Part shown: positions 1-8,411 of the stretch, piece after piece
Position numbering within the stretch: position 1 is the first letter of the stretch
Layout of the letters: each line of letters opens with the position of its first letter
Assembly (NCBI RefSeq): GCF_004121075.1
Contig: NZ_RHLN01000157.1
Location: 1-64,000, forward strand
DNA from: Lutibacter sp. HS1-25
Lineage (GTDB): Bacteria; Bacteroidota; Bacteroidia; Flavobacteriales; Flavobacteriaceae
Direction of reading: 5' to 3'
DNA length: 64,000 nucleotides
Position numbers and translations under genes: made by a program
The notes under the pieces: model-generated
Told to the model about the DNA's origin: nothing
The model's input: the letters and a program-made list of their open reading frames with translations, nothing else
The model's database searches: none

Positions 1-65
1 AGTCCATGAACTCCACCTGTAATTAGTGCTGTTTTACCTGTTAAATCAAAAAGGTTAATTGACAT
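1..65 (-). CDS. kduD: KduD, 2-dehydro-3-deoxy-D-gluconate 5-dehydrogenase (SDR), N-terminal fragment cut by window edge
   Basis: Only the first 21 or so codons are present; the gene runs off the left edge. The reading begins MSINLFDLTGKTALITGG, which is the start of the TGxxxGxG cofactor motif of a classical short-chain dehydrogenase. KduD oxidises/reduces the keto-deoxy sugar acid that KduI produces during unsaturated uronate (pectin, alginate-like) breakdown, in the cytoplasm. The assignment rests on the SDR N-terminus plus the position directly downstream of kduI, an arrangement known from many bacteria. The ATG (codon 63-65) lies 18 bases after a duplicated copy of the kduI stop codon, so this copy is presumed to be the intact gene. 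The rest of the protein cannot be seen. Confidence 0.7.
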   Translation of the reverse strand, partial: MSINLFDLTGKTALITGGVHG

Positions 66-106
66 AATTTTATTTTTTATTAATTATCTTAAATCTGTTA
101 TTTTTG

Positions 107-235
107 CTACATCCATATCGTTGTAATTTTTGCTCCTGCTTGTCCAAGACCTTTGGCCATTGCCATTCCAAGTCCATGAACTCCACCTGTAATTAGTGCT
201 GTTTTACCTGTTAAATCAAAAAGGTTAATTGACAT
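107..235 (-). pseudogene. Truncated duplicate of the kduD start (42 codons)
   Basis: This short frame begins exactly as the kduD fragment at 1-65 does and continues through the Rossmann glycine motif (GGVHGLGMAMAKGLGQAGAK). It then reads into a second copy of the kduI tail, adds ITTIWM and stops at a TAG. It is a by-product of the 170-bp tandem duplication across the kduI/kduD junction. A 42-residue piece of an SDR fold cannot be an enzyme. It keeps the start codon and leader of kduD, so ribosomes may still initiate here before the real kduD start about 170 bases further on. Confidence 0.75.
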
Positions 236-253
236 AATTTTATTTTTTATTAA

Positions 254-1093
254 TTATCTTAAATCTGTTATTTTTGCTACATCCATATCGTTGTAATCCA
301 AGTTTTCTCCTGCCATACCCCAAATAAAAGTATAGTTTGAAGTTCCTGATCCTGAGTGAATTGACCAAGGTGGTGAGATTACTGCCTGATCATTGTTCAT
401 CCAAATATGACGTGTTTCTTGTGGTTCTCCCATAAAATGACAAACCGCTTGATTTTCTGGAATATCCATATAAAAATAGATTTCCATTCTACGATCGTGC
501 ACGTGTGCTGGCATGGTGTTCCAAACACTACCTGTTTTTAGTTCGGTCATCCCCATTTGTAACTGACAAGTTGTTACAATACCTCCAATAATCATTTGGT
601 TTACAGTACGGTGATTTGCAGTTTCTAAAGAACCCAATTCAATTTTATTAGCTTCTGCCTTGCTTACTTTTTTTGTAGGAAAGTTTTTATGTGCTGGCGC
701 AGCATTTAAATAAAATTTTGCTGGATTTTTAGCATCGTTACTTTTAAAAACAACTTGTTTATTACCACTTCCAATGTACAAAGCATCTTTTAAGCCTAAC
801 TCGTAAACTTCGCCTTCTACTTCAACAGTTCCGTTTCCTCCAACATTGATAATTCCAATTTCTCTTCTTTCTAAAAAATATTCAGCTTTTAAAGGATCAA
901 TAGTTTCTAGCGTTAAAGGCTCTAATGGCACTGCCGACCCAGCAATATACCTGTCGTAATGTGAATAAGTAAGGTTAATTTTACCTACTTCCATTAAGTT
1001 GTCAATTAAAAATTCGTCTCTTAATTGCTGTGTGTCGTATAATTTTACAGCTTTTGGACTTGATGCGTAGCGTGATTCGTATGTTGTTGACAT
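254..1093 (-). CDS. kduI: KduI, 5-dehydro-4-deoxy-D-glucuronate isomerase
   Basis: KduI isomerises 5-keto-4-deoxyuronate to 3-deoxy-D-glycero-2,5-hexodiulosonate in the cytoplasm, the step before KduD in the catabolism of unsaturated uronates from pectin-like polysaccharides. The 279-residue length matches the family (about 278 in E. coli). The cupin metal site is visible as His197-x-His199, Glu204 and His246 (MPAHVHDRRMEIYFYMD and PPWSIHSGSG). The gene is transcribed leftward into kduD. A perfect LacI-type palindrome and a good flavobacterial promoter lie just upstream, suggesting induction by a pathway intermediate. The C-terminal codons are duplicated downstream (see the 170-bp repeat), but the copy here is complete. 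Confidence 0.95.
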   Translation of the reverse strand: MSTTYESRYASSPKAVKLYDTQQLRDEFLIDNLMEVGKINLTYSHYDRYIAGSAVPLEPLTLETIDPLKAEYFLERREIGIINVGGNGTVEVEGEVYELGLKDALYIGSGNKQVVFKSNDAKNPAKFYLNAAPAHKNFPTKKVSKAEANKIELGSLETANHRTVNQMIIGGIVTTCQLQMGMTELKTGSVWNTMPAHVHDRRMEIYFYMDIPENQAVCHFMGEPQETRHIWMNNDQAVISPPWSIHSGSGTSNYTFIWGMAGENLDYNDMDVAKITDLR

Positions 1094-1108
1094 AATGTTG
1101 TTTTAATA

Positions 1109-1122
1109 TGTAATCGATTACA
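1109..1122. promoter_or_regulatory. LacI-family operator (perfect 14-bp palindrome)
   Basis: The sequence TGTAATCGATTACA is a perfect palindrome with the central CG typical of LacI-family operators. It begins 15 bases upstream of the kduI ATG and immediately abuts the -7 element, so a bound repressor would block initiation. The cognate regulator is not in this window. A KdgR-like LacI protein is the natural candidate because such proteins control uronate genes in Bacteroidetes. Confidence 0.7.
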
Positions 1123-1152
1123 CAAAAGTAATATAAAAAATTTAAATGTCAA
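1123..1152 (-). promoter_or_regulatory. Flavobacterial promoter of kduI
   Basis: On the minus strand there is a TTG (1150-1152), a 19-base spacer, then TACTTTTG (1123-1130). This matches the Bacteroidetes TTG / TAnnTTTG promoter. The operator directly follows it. The rest of the 1094-1397 gap is AT-rich and holds no gene I can support; a weak short inverted repeat (GTAG..CTAC near 1336-1350) is the only other structure. Confidence 0.65.
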
Positions 1153-1397
1153 GTATTTTTAAATTAAAAACATTTTTTAGGTTAAGTATTAGATTGTTAG
1201 TAGGCTCTTTAAATTGTTTTATGAATTAACAATTTAGATGCATTATTTGATCTTTAATTCAAATAATATTACAGTTTCAATGGTAAAAAAATATTTAAAA
1301 AGAAGAGAAAATAATTGATATTATTAATGATTTAGGTAGCGTCCTACTTTTTTTGTAAATAAAACGGTAATGTATTTGTAGCAGTTAGCCTAAAATG

Positions 1398-2444
1398 TTA
1401 CTCAATAAAAGCCAATCCGTGAGGTGACTTACCTGTTCCAATTGTGCTTACAAGTTCTAATAATTTCATGTCTATAACTTCAATTTTATTGGCATTGGAA
1501 TTTGAAATAAAAGCATATAATCCATTGGGGTGGTTTAAAATATTGACTGGGTGAGGTGTGTGGTAAAGTATTTTTTCAACAAGGGTATTTTTTCCGGGTA
1601 ATTTTATTTTTTTGATTTCTTTTTTTGAATGACTGTTAAAAACAGAAATATTTCCATCATTGGCATTTACTACTAAACAATAATTTCCATCAATAGAAAA
1701 TTTTAAAATTAAAGGTTCATTACCTGTGTTTAAAGTATTAGTTATTTTGTAAGTATTTGTATTTATGATTGTTATGGTGTTTGTTTTGGCGTTTGTTACC
1801 CAAGCTTCAGAACCATCTTTGGTAATATCAATACCTTTAGTTCCTTTGCCACAAGGAATAATTTCAATCAATTTATCCAATTCTAAATCAATAACGCTTA
1901 CAGATCCTGCATAAGAGTTGGTAATAAATGCAATTGGTTTATATGGATGGATTGCTAAAAGATGGCTTCCGTGTTGTTGAATCAAAATCTTTTTTTCAAC
2001 AATACCAGTTTCTATATTTACTACCAAAAAAAAATTTCCTTCATCAGTTACTAAACCAACTTTATTTGTTGACGGAATAGCTACAACTCCATGCGGACTT
2101 AAACGGCTCTCTAGGTATATTGTTTTTTCAACTTTATTAGTTTTGGTATTGATAACAGTTACGCTATTTCCTTTAAGGGTTTTAGTGCCATAATTTGTTA
2201 AAACAACCCTGTTTTGGCTTGGTAGTGAAGCTATATCGTGCATACCAGGTTCAATAGGAAATTCGATGAGTTCTTTACCCTGAAATAAATCAAATAGTTT
2301 GATATCTTGGCTAAGTTGATCAACAATATACAATTTACCGTTGGTTTTAATAGTGTACGATGGAGCTCTTACCACAAGTACAGTAACCACTCTTGCTAAA
2401 ATCAAAAAACAAATTATAATTGCTATATATTTTATTTTTTTCAT
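1398..2444 (-). CDS. Membrane-anchored YncE/YVTN-type beta-propeller protein
   Basis: A single N-terminal hydrophobic segment (KYIAIIICFLILARVVTVLVV) is followed by about 320 residues of repeating blades. The blades have the signature VIN/VID-x-T...I...G.xPhG.xxxxxxxxAxVTN, seen for example in KGIDITKDGSEAWVTN, YAFISNSNANKIEVID and GKSPHGLAFI. This is the YVTN/YncE seven-bladed propeller family, likely facing the periplasm. I start at the ATG at 2444 (MKKIKYIAI) rather than the TTG 18 bases earlier, because it directly precedes the signal-anchor. It is the last gene of the EPS locus, 49 bases after a glycosyltransferase. No enzymatic residues are recognised; a binding or scaffold role in polysaccharide export is only a guess. 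Confidence 0.75.
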   Translation of the reverse strand: MKKIKYIAIIICFLILARVVTVLVVRAPSYTIKTNGKLYIVDQLSQDIKLFDLFQGKELIEFPIEPGMHDIASLPSQNRVVLTNYGTKTLKGNSVTVINTKTNKVEKTIYLESRLSPHGVVAIPSTNKVGLVTDEGNFFLVVNIETGIVEKKILIQQHGSHLLAIHPYKPIAFITNSYAGSVSVIDLELDKLIEIIPCGKGTKGIDITKDGSEAWVTNAKTNTITIINTNTYKITNTLNTGNEPLILKFSIDGNYCLVVNANDGNISVFNSHSKKEIKKIKLPGKNTLVEKILYHTPHPVNILNHPNGLYAFISNSNANKIEVIDMKLLELVSTIGTGKSPHGLAFIE

Positions 2445-2493
2445 TTTAATTAGAGTGGTCAATTAATGATTTATATTTTCAAATTAAAAAAAA

Positions 2494-3684
2494 TTAAGCA
2501 GCACGTTTTGCACGTTCCCAGTTTACCGATTGTGATTTTTTCATATATCTAAAAAAACCAAGTACTACAGATAAATTCATTATAAAAAAGTAATACGGTA
2601 CAAATAATATTTTTATTCGTGTAGATCTGTTTTCTAAAAACCAACCTGTTAAGGCTGCAATATAGAAAAGCATTTGTAACCAAAATAAAACTGAATACAA
2701 TCCAAAATCAAAAATTCCTTCGTTATAAGCCAATACAAATGAAATAGGAATTAGTAACAGCAAACATAAAGGTGTAAGTGTCCATCTTAATACGCGATGT
2801 GAAATATATTGAAATGAAAGTGTGCCATATTTAAAAATATTAAGCAATGAACTTAACCTAACTACAGACTGAATTCCGCCTGCGGAAATTCTAATTTTAC
2901 GTTTTAATTCTTCTTTTACATTTGCTGAAGCTGTTTCAATAGCATATGCTTCAGGATCATATTGAATTGTGTAACCATCTTGCGCTACTCTTAATGAAAT
3001 GATAAAGTCATCTAATAAGGTATCTTTTTCAACATGGCGGTATAAATCTGTTCTAATGGCAAATAATTCACCTGCAGCACCAACTACCGAGTACAATTCA
3101 GCATCCCATTTTTTTAAGGCAGATTCGTATTTCCAATACAAGCCTTCGCCTGCGCCAGATGCAACGTCACTTTCTTTGTTAATAATTCTTTTTTCACCAG
3201 AAACACAACCTACTTTTTTATTGCCAAAAAGGTTTACAATACGTCTAACAGATTCTTTTCCAAGATTGGTGTTGGCATCGCTAAAAATAACAATAGGTGT
3301 TTTAACAAACTCCATTCCGCGATTCATAGCTCCAATTTTTCCATTTCGGGCATCTAAATGATGTACCGTTGTGTTAGGGTATCCTTTTAATAAATCTGGC
3401 GTACCATCATCAGAACCATCTGTAACCCAAACAATGTTTAGTTTTTCTTTAGGATAATCTAATTCTAAAGAGTTTTTCATTTTAGCTTCCACATAATCTT
3501 TTTCATTATAGGCCGCTATAAACAACGTAACTTCGGGTTCGTAATTAGGGTCTATTGCTACTTTTTTACCAATGTTTAAAAACCTACGGATTTTAATAAT
3601 AACAAATAATAATATTCCGTATCCAACGTAGGTGTAAAAAGCTATAAATAATAATATCCAAAAAATGATTTTTAATGCTTCCAT
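2494..3684 (-). CDS. Membrane glycosyltransferase, family 2
   Basis: A GT-A fold enzyme with an N-terminal membrane helix (ALKIIFWILLFIAFYTYVGYG), the nucleotide-binding stretch VTDGSDDGTPDLL, a metal-site loop FSDANT (DxN in place of the usual DxD), a catalytic-base region LLDDFIISLRV and three or so C-terminal membrane helices. This layout matches processive or membrane GT2 enzymes acting at the cytoplasmic face. The frame stays open upstream to 3786, but the extension overlaps the preceding gene and has no membrane or GT character. The ATG at 3684 gives MEALKII and a 20-base gap, so I use it. Sugar specificity cannot be read from sequence. Confidence 0.85.
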   Translation of the reverse strand: MEALKIIFWILLFIAFYTYVGYGILLFVIIKIRRFLNIGKKVAIDPNYEPEVTLFIAAYNEKDYVEAKMKNSLELDYPKEKLNIVWVTDGSDDGTPDLLKGYPNTTVHHLDARNGKIGAMNRGMEFVKTPIVIFSDANTNLGKESVRRIVNLFGNKKVGCVSGEKRIINKESDVASGAGEGLYWKYESALKKWDAELYSVVGAAGELFAIRTDLYRHVEKDTLLDDFIISLRVAQDGYTIQYDPEAYAIETASANVKEELKRKIRISAGGIQSVVRLSSLLNIFKYGTLSFQYISHRVLRWTLTPLCLLLLIPISFVLAYNEGIFDFGLYSVLFWLQMLFYIAALTGWFLENRSTRIKILFVPYYFFIMNLSVVLGFFRYMKKSQSVNWERAKRAA

Positions 3685-3704
3685 AAGGGTTGATTTTAGT
3701 TTTT

Positions 3705-4916
3705 TTATTTCAATAAAGATGCTTGAGATTTTTCGTTGTAAAATTTCTCTAGTATATTTCCAAACTCTACAGCTCTTCCTTCCCAAGAATTTTGTTTGGC
3801 AAAAGCAATTCTTTCTTTTATTAATGCATCGGTATCGTTGGTTAGCTCATTTAAAATATGTTCTTTAAACTGCTCTTTTGTATTGGCAACTTGAACAATG
3901 TTTGTAAAATCGGTTAAATTGGCAAAAGCAGTCATAACAACTGGAACTCCAACAGCTAGGTATTCATTAATTTTTAACGGATAAATATTTTTATTGACTT
4001 CATCCATAATATATGGAATAATACCTAAGTCGTATTTTGCTAATAATTTAGGAACTTCATTTGCTTTAATTGGATCAAAAAATGAAACATTTGGGTATTT
4101 AGATAAACGATCAACAATAGCGTTATTTAGCAAATATCCTGTAAATTCAAAGAGTACATCAGGTAGTTCTTTAACAGAATGTTCAACCATATCTATGTCA
4201 AATCGTTGGTCTAAAGTTCCTATGTAGCCTATCTTTTTTGGAGACGTACTTTTTGAAACTGATTTTTTTGCAAAAGGCACAAATAGCTTATAATCAACAC
4301 CGTTTTTTACAACAAAACTATTGTTATTTAGCTTTTTCTTTTCTGAATTTAAAAAATCGGAAGTAGTAATAATCCCGTCAACTTTGCTACAAAATTCTTT
4401 TTCAATATTAAAAATACGGGATTGATGTCTTCTGGTATCCATACCATCATAACAGTAGTAAACATTCAAAAACTCTTGAAGTTGCCCAATCATAGGAAGT
4501 CCGTACATTGGGTTGTAAGCAGTCATGATTATGGTATTTGAAAGTGAATATTTTTTTATAACTTTCAATAATTGGCGTTTGTACAAATAGGTGTTAATTC
4601 CGAAAAAAAAATTAAAAGCAGCTTTGTTTTTTAGGAAATCAACAGGAAGAACAGGAGGCATTACAAGATGCTTAACAATGTCTCCGTTTTCAGTTTTTTC
4701 ATCTATAATTCTACTTTTAAGGCCTAGCATTCTGCCAACTTGGGCTTTTTGTTTTCCCAATAAGCTCATAACAACATCTTTCAACGTAAATGGATACTCA
4801 ACAAAAAATACGTTATTGTGTTCAGCTAAAAGAGATAACAATTGAACGGTAGATTTTGTAAATTCTCCGTGCCACGTTGTTTGAGAAATACAAATAATAT
4901 TTTTATCTTTTATCAT
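3705..4916 (-). CDS. Glycosyltransferase, GT4-like (GT-B fold)
   Basis: 403 residues with two Rossmann-like halves. The N-terminal half begins IICISQTTWHGEF. The C-terminal half starts IGYIGTLDQRFDIDM, where donor-binding GT-B enzymes have a Gly-rich turn, and carries NIYPLKINEYLAVGVPVVMT, which is the usual E-(x)n-E donor region. It resembles TuaH-like transferases that assume a teichuronic/EPS sugar role. No membrane helices are seen. It starts 6 bases after the preceding GT4 gene, so the two are translationally close in the EPS operon. Confidence 0.8.
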   Translation of the reverse strand: MIKDKNIICISQTTWHGEFTKSTVQLLSLLAEHNNVFFVEYPFTLKDVVMSLLGKQKAQVGRMLGLKSRIIDEKTENGDIVKHLVMPPVLPVDFLKNKAAFNFFFGINTYLYKRQLLKVIKKYSLSNTIIMTAYNPMYGLPMIGQLQEFLNVYYCYDGMDTRRHQSRIFNIEKEFCSKVDGIITTSDFLNSEKKKLNNNSFVVKNGVDYKLFVPFAKKSVSKSTSPKKIGYIGTLDQRFDIDMVEHSVKELPDVLFEFTGYLLNNAIVDRLSKYPNVSFFDPIKANEVPKLLAKYDLGIIPYIMDEVNKNIYPLKINEYLAVGVPVVMTAFANLTDFTNIVQVANTKEQFKEHILNELTNDTDALIKERIAFAKQNSWEGRAVEFGNILEKFYNEKSQASLLK

Positions 4917-4922
4917 AGTAAA

Positions 4923-6083
4923 TTATTTTTTAGAATGTTCAAGATGAATAAGTTGGTATAGTTTTAAATACTCTTTTGCCATATTTTCCCAAGAAAATAG
5001 TTTGCTTCGTTCCAAGCTTTTTTCACATAAATTTTCTGCATAGTCTTTTTCTGAAAGAATTTTAATGATACCTTCTGTAATTTCTTCAGGTTTATATGGG
5101 TCGATAATATGTGCAGCATTGCCAGAAACTTCAGGCATTGATGATGTGTTTGAAGTGATTACAGGAACGCCACATGACATTGCTTCTAACATAGGAATAC
5201 CAAAACTTTCGCGCAGAGATGGATATAAGAAAATAGCGCACAACGAATAAATTGCAGGTAGATCTGTATTGATAACATAGCCAGTTAAAACAATATGATT
5301 GATAAGTTGTTTGTCGCCAATTTCATCAAGTAATTTTTCTAGTTCATTGGTGTCGTAATCTAACATCACCAATTTATAATCAGAGTTGCTTTGTTTTAAA
5401 AAATCAGAAAAAGCTTTTAAGGTTCCTTTGGTATTTTTTTTAGGATCTGTATTGCCAAGAAAAAAGAAAAAATTATCTGGTAAATGGTATTTTTCTTTGA
5501 CTCTTTTTAATTCATTGTTATCAGTAATTGGTTTAAAATGGGTACTTACACCATTGTAAATTGCGGTTAAATGTTCGTCACCTTCCATACCAAAAAACTC
5601 AGCAATTCTATTTTTTTCAAAATGAGAAACGGTAACAATTTTGTCGCTGTTTTTAACTACACGAGGCACAATTAATTTGCGATAGGCATTTCCAAATTTT
5701 TGATAAGGAGTTGCGCTTCCTGTTAATATTTTATAATAGCTACTTTCCATATAAATAATGTCATGTAGTATTGTAATTAAAGGGATGTTGGTTGAAATTG
5801 GAGCCGTATTACTTGTGCAGTGCAATATATCACAACCGTATTTTTTAGCAGCTTTAGGCAATGCAAACTGCTCCCAAGTAGGGTATGGGCCACCGTCTAA
5901 TTCAATAATTTTAAAATTTGAAGTTTCTTTTAAAACAGTATTATCTTCGTCGGGTTTTACAAAAATATAATATTCATTTTTTGTATCAATTACCTGAAGA
6001 TTTCTTATCAACTCCAAAGCAACCATATCCATACCATGTTTTTTCTTGCGAAAAAGTCGTTGTCCTTCAATTCCTATTTTCAT
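4923..6083 (-). CDS. Glycosyltransferase family 4 (GT-B fold)
   Basis: A 386-residue retaining-type GT4 protein. Visible family marks are the N-terminal MKIGIEGQRLF strand, a linker GVSTHFKPI, the donor-domain start FFFLGNTDPKKNTKGTL, and the conserved E-x7-E donor site in LRESFGIPMLEAMSCGVPVI followed by SSMPEVSGNAA. It would add one sugar of the EPS repeat on the lipid carrier at the inner face of the cytoplasmic membrane. It sits between another GT-B gene (6 bases downstream) and a GT2 gene (92 bases upstream). Donor sugar unknown. Confidence 0.88.
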   Translation of the reverse strand: MKIGIEGQRLFRKKKHGMDMVALELIRNLQVIDTKNEYYIFVKPDEDNTVLKETSNFKIIELDGGPYPTWEQFALPKAAKKYGCDILHCTSNTAPISTNIPLITILHDIIYMESSYYKILTGSATPYQKFGNAYRKLIVPRVVKNSDKIVTVSHFEKNRIAEFFGMEGDEHLTAIYNGVSTHFKPITDNNELKRVKEKYHLPDNFFFFLGNTDPKKNTKGTLKAFSDFLKQSNSDYKLVMLDYDTNELEKLLDEIGDKQLINHIVLTGYVINTDLPAIYSLCAIFLYPSLRESFGIPMLEAMSCGVPVITSNTSSMPEVSGNAAHIIDPYKPEEITEGIIKILSEKDYAENLCEKSLERSKLFSWENMAKEYLKLYQLIHLEHSKK

Positions 6084-6175
6084 ATCTTTTATTTTTTGAG
6101 GTATATATTTAATTAATTATTGTTTTTGGGAGCTTTACAGTTTGACCTTTTGAAGCTTTTTTTATAATTAATTTT

Positions 6176-7360
6176 TTATGTATTTGAACTGTGTTTGGTG
6201 TGAATAAATTTTTTGTTAGCTCCTTTTATTCTTAGTAATGAAAGCAGCATCATAAGCATTCCTTTGGGTAAGCTAGCTACAGCTTTTAGTGTTTTTTTAT
6301 TATATAGTGATCTTGGTATTGAAAATAAAAAAGATAAAACACAGGCGATAGCCACAATAAGCCAACCTATTGAAAAAGCAGTTTCATTATTTAATAAATA
6401 ATTGCTTACCGTAAAAAAGACTCCAAAAATAATAACGCTTCCTAACAATAAGACTCTTGGTGGTTGAATAAATTGAATTGCCTTGTCAAAATAGTCGATA
6501 TTTCCTTTAAGAAAAAGATCTTTTAAAGCACTAAAAAAGTCCTTTCTAAAATAATGCAATTGAGCAGATAACCAACGTCTTCGCTGATTTCCAAAAACTT
6601 CTGCTTTTTGAATTTTTTCGTCATAAACCATAGCATCATTAAGGTATGCAATTTTATAACCATCCTTCAACATTTTTAATTCAATTTCTTTATCAAAACC
6701 ACCTACAGCTTTTACGGTTGACATTAAAGATTTGAAAAAATCGTATTTAAATGCCATTCCCGACCCAATTATTGCTGAAGAAAGTCCTAATACAATATGA
6801 CCCTTTCTAAAAATGTGATTGTTAATTTCTTCACTAACAGCATCTAAAATTGCCCAAGAATTGTTCATGTTTTTTGCTGTTCGGTGACCTTGCACGGCTA
6901 TAAAACCTTGTTCAAAAGAGGTGTTTATTTTTTTTAAAAAATCAGCCTCCATTAAATTATCAGCATCTAAAATAACAGCAATATCGTATTTGTCAGTCAA
7001 TGTAGCCATTGCTTTGTTTAAAGCTTTCGATTTTGTACTTTTTTCAAAACTAACTTCAATTAGTTTTAGAGGAAGTGTTTTTAATTCATTGAGGGTTTCT
7101 TCTAAAAATGAATCGGCAATAATTACAACGTCATAAAGATTTGAAGGGTAATTTTGCTGTAAGGCAGCATTGGCTACTTCAATAATAACTTCGTCTTCCT
7201 TATATCCAGGAATTAATACGGCAATTTTTTTCAATTCACCAGTAGATTTGTATTTTTTTTGCTTGTAAAATAATCCTGCAATTGAAAATACAAAAATATA
7301 TAGGGTAGCTAAACCTATTAGAATTAGAATAATGATTTGAACTGTATTGAATATTAGCAT
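6176..7360 (-). CDS. Glycosyltransferase family 2 with QxxRW motif
   Basis: 394 residues: N-terminal membrane helix, GT-A domain with VIIADS and VILDADNLMEADF (the metal-binding DAD), the EIELK acid region, and QRRRWLSAQ, the Q-x-x-R-W signature of processive GT2 enzymes such as cellulose or hyaluronan synthases. Two or three C-terminal helices follow. It could polymerise a homopolymer or add a single sugar; the motif is also found in non-processive members. Located mid-operon between the PRTase-HAD fusion and the GT4 gene. Confidence 0.85.
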   Translation of the reverse strand: MLIFNTVQIIILILIGLATLYIFVFSIAGLFYKQKKYKSTGELKKIAVLIPGYKEDEVIIEVANAALQQNYPSNLYDVVIIADSFLEETLNELKTLPLKLIEVSFEKSTKSKALNKAMATLTDKYDIAVILDADNLMEADFLKKINTSFEQGFIAVQGHRTAKNMNNSWAILDAVSEEINNHIFRKGHIVLGLSSAIIGSGMAFKYDFFKSLMSTVKAVGGFDKEIELKMLKDGYKIAYLNDAMVYDEKIQKAEVFGNQRRRWLSAQLHYFRKDFFSALKDLFLKGNIDYFDKAIQFIQPPRVLLLGSVIIFGVFFTVSNYLLNNETAFSIGWLIVAIACVLSFLFSIPRSLYNKKTLKAVASLPKGMLMMLLSLLRIKGANKKFIHTKHSSNT

Positions 7361-7418
7361 ATTTTTTAGGGTTTATTGTTGATGAAAATTTAGGCTGCTA
7401 TCCGAAATAAATAGTACT

Positions 7419-8360
7419 TTATTTTTTCATGGATCTTAATTTATCCCGAACTTTTAAAGCATATTTTCTTAAGAAGGGAATGTGCTTACCACTTTTAAGG
7501 TTGTACATAAAAGATTCAGAATCGTAAATCATTTCAAAATTTGCGGTGCATAAAACAGGCTTTTTTGATATTTGATTTATTTGTATTGCTTGAGTGATTT
7601 CACTTTCAACAAAAAGCACATAAGGTTTAGACATGTAAGCTTTGGCTTTATGCCCTCCGTGATTGTTTGCTTTTTGTCTTGCCTTCATATCAGGCAAATC
7701 AAGCATTACAAGATCGTTGTATTTTATGTTGTTGGCTTTTAGCCAAGTTTCAGTTTCTTTACGGTATTTTTCTAGGCGAGAAGTTACAATGGTACCTATT
7801 TTACTACCCGGAATAAACAATGGCGGCGCGTTTAAAATAAAATCAATATACTTTTCACCATCATCGTTTTGTTCTGGTAAAGGATCAGGGCATAAAACAC
7901 CATCAATATCAAAACAAGCTTTTTCTAAAGAAGTATGGTTTAAAATATTCCATTGAAAATATCTTGGTAACGGCACTACTTCAAAATAATAGTCTACCAT
8001 TTTTTCTTTGCCAGGAATCACATAAATAGCACAATACTTTATATCGAATTTAGATTCTAAATGTTTTAAAGTTTCTTTGCATTCGATCATTGCCGAGCCA
8101 GAAGCAATACTGTCATCTACCACTAACACTTTTTTAAGTCCATCTCCTTCAAAAAATTGACTTCTTGCACCCGCTTTGTAGATATGTCCATTCAAAAATG
8201 AATGTATGTCTGTGTAGGGTTTGTTAAGGTATAATGATAATAAATTAGCAGGTAACATACCACTTCTTGGAACTCCAACAATTAAGTCAAAATCACGTGG
8301 AATTATACTAAGTTTTTTAAGTACTACATTGTTTAGTTCTCTAATATTTCGATAATTCAT
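7419..8360 (-). CDS. Phosphoribosyltransferase-HAD phosphatase fusion
   Basis: Two domains in 313 residues. Residues ~1-140 form a type I phosphoribosyltransferase with the PRPP-binding motif VLVVDDSIASGSA (78-90) and an early GVPRSGMLPA loop. Residues ~145-300 resemble a HAD hydrolase: FDIDGVLCPDP gives the nucleophile pair Asp151/Asp153, TS at 193-194 is motif II, and Lys240 is a candidate motif III lysine. A purine/pyrimidine salvage role fits poorly with its place between Wzy-like and GT2 genes. PRPP-dependent ribofuranosylation (transfer of ribose-5-phosphate to a glycan, then dephosphorylation) is known in some bacterial surface polysaccharides and needs exactly these two activities. 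That function is inferred, not shown. Confidence 0.8.
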   Translation of the reverse strand: MNYRNIRELNNVVLKKLSIIPRDFDLIVGVPRSGMLPANLLSLYLNKPYTDIHSFLNGHIYKAGARSQFFEGDGLKKVLVVDDSIASGSAMIECKETLKHLESKFDIKYCAIYVIPGKEKMVDYYFEVVPLPRYFQWNILNHTSLEKACFDIDGVLCPDPLPEQNDDGEKYIDFILNAPPLFIPGSKIGTIVTSRLEKYRKETETWLKANNIKYNDLVMLDLPDMKARQKANNHGGHKAKAYMSKPYVLFVESEITQAIQINQISKKPVLCTANFEMIYDSESFMYNLKSGKHIPFLRKYALKVRDKLRSMKK

Positions 8361-8411
8361 AACAGGAGTTTTAATATTTTATAAATTGTTTTATTTGCTT
8401 TTTAACTATTA

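Larger units (their letters stand above)
1..297. repeat. 170-bp tandem duplication spanning the kduI end and kduD start
   Basis: Bases 1-127 are repeated identically at 171-297, an offset of 170. Each repeated unit contains the last 14 or so codons of kduI including its stop, the intergenic spacer, and the first codons of kduD. The 128-170 segment, present once in view, is the continuation of kduD (codons ~22-36). At the seam kduD sequence joins kduI sequence within a few bases that both genes could share (around CGTTGTAAT on the plus strand). That is consistent with a short-homology duplication, though an assembly artefact is also possible. kduI stays intact and kduD is presumably intact beyond the window. 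Confidence 0.85.

Noticed and set aside
1336-1350. Short inverted repeat GTAG..CTAC as a terminator of the beta-propeller gene
   Set aside because: A four-base stem without a T-run on the transcribed strand is too weak to call.
2445-2462. Upstream TTG start for the beta-propeller gene
   Set aside because: The ATG at 2444 directly begins the signal-anchor; the extra six residues have no support.
3685-3786. N-terminal extension of the GT2 gene to 3786
   Set aside because: It overlaps the preceding glycosyltransferase gene by 80 bases and shows no GT or membrane character.
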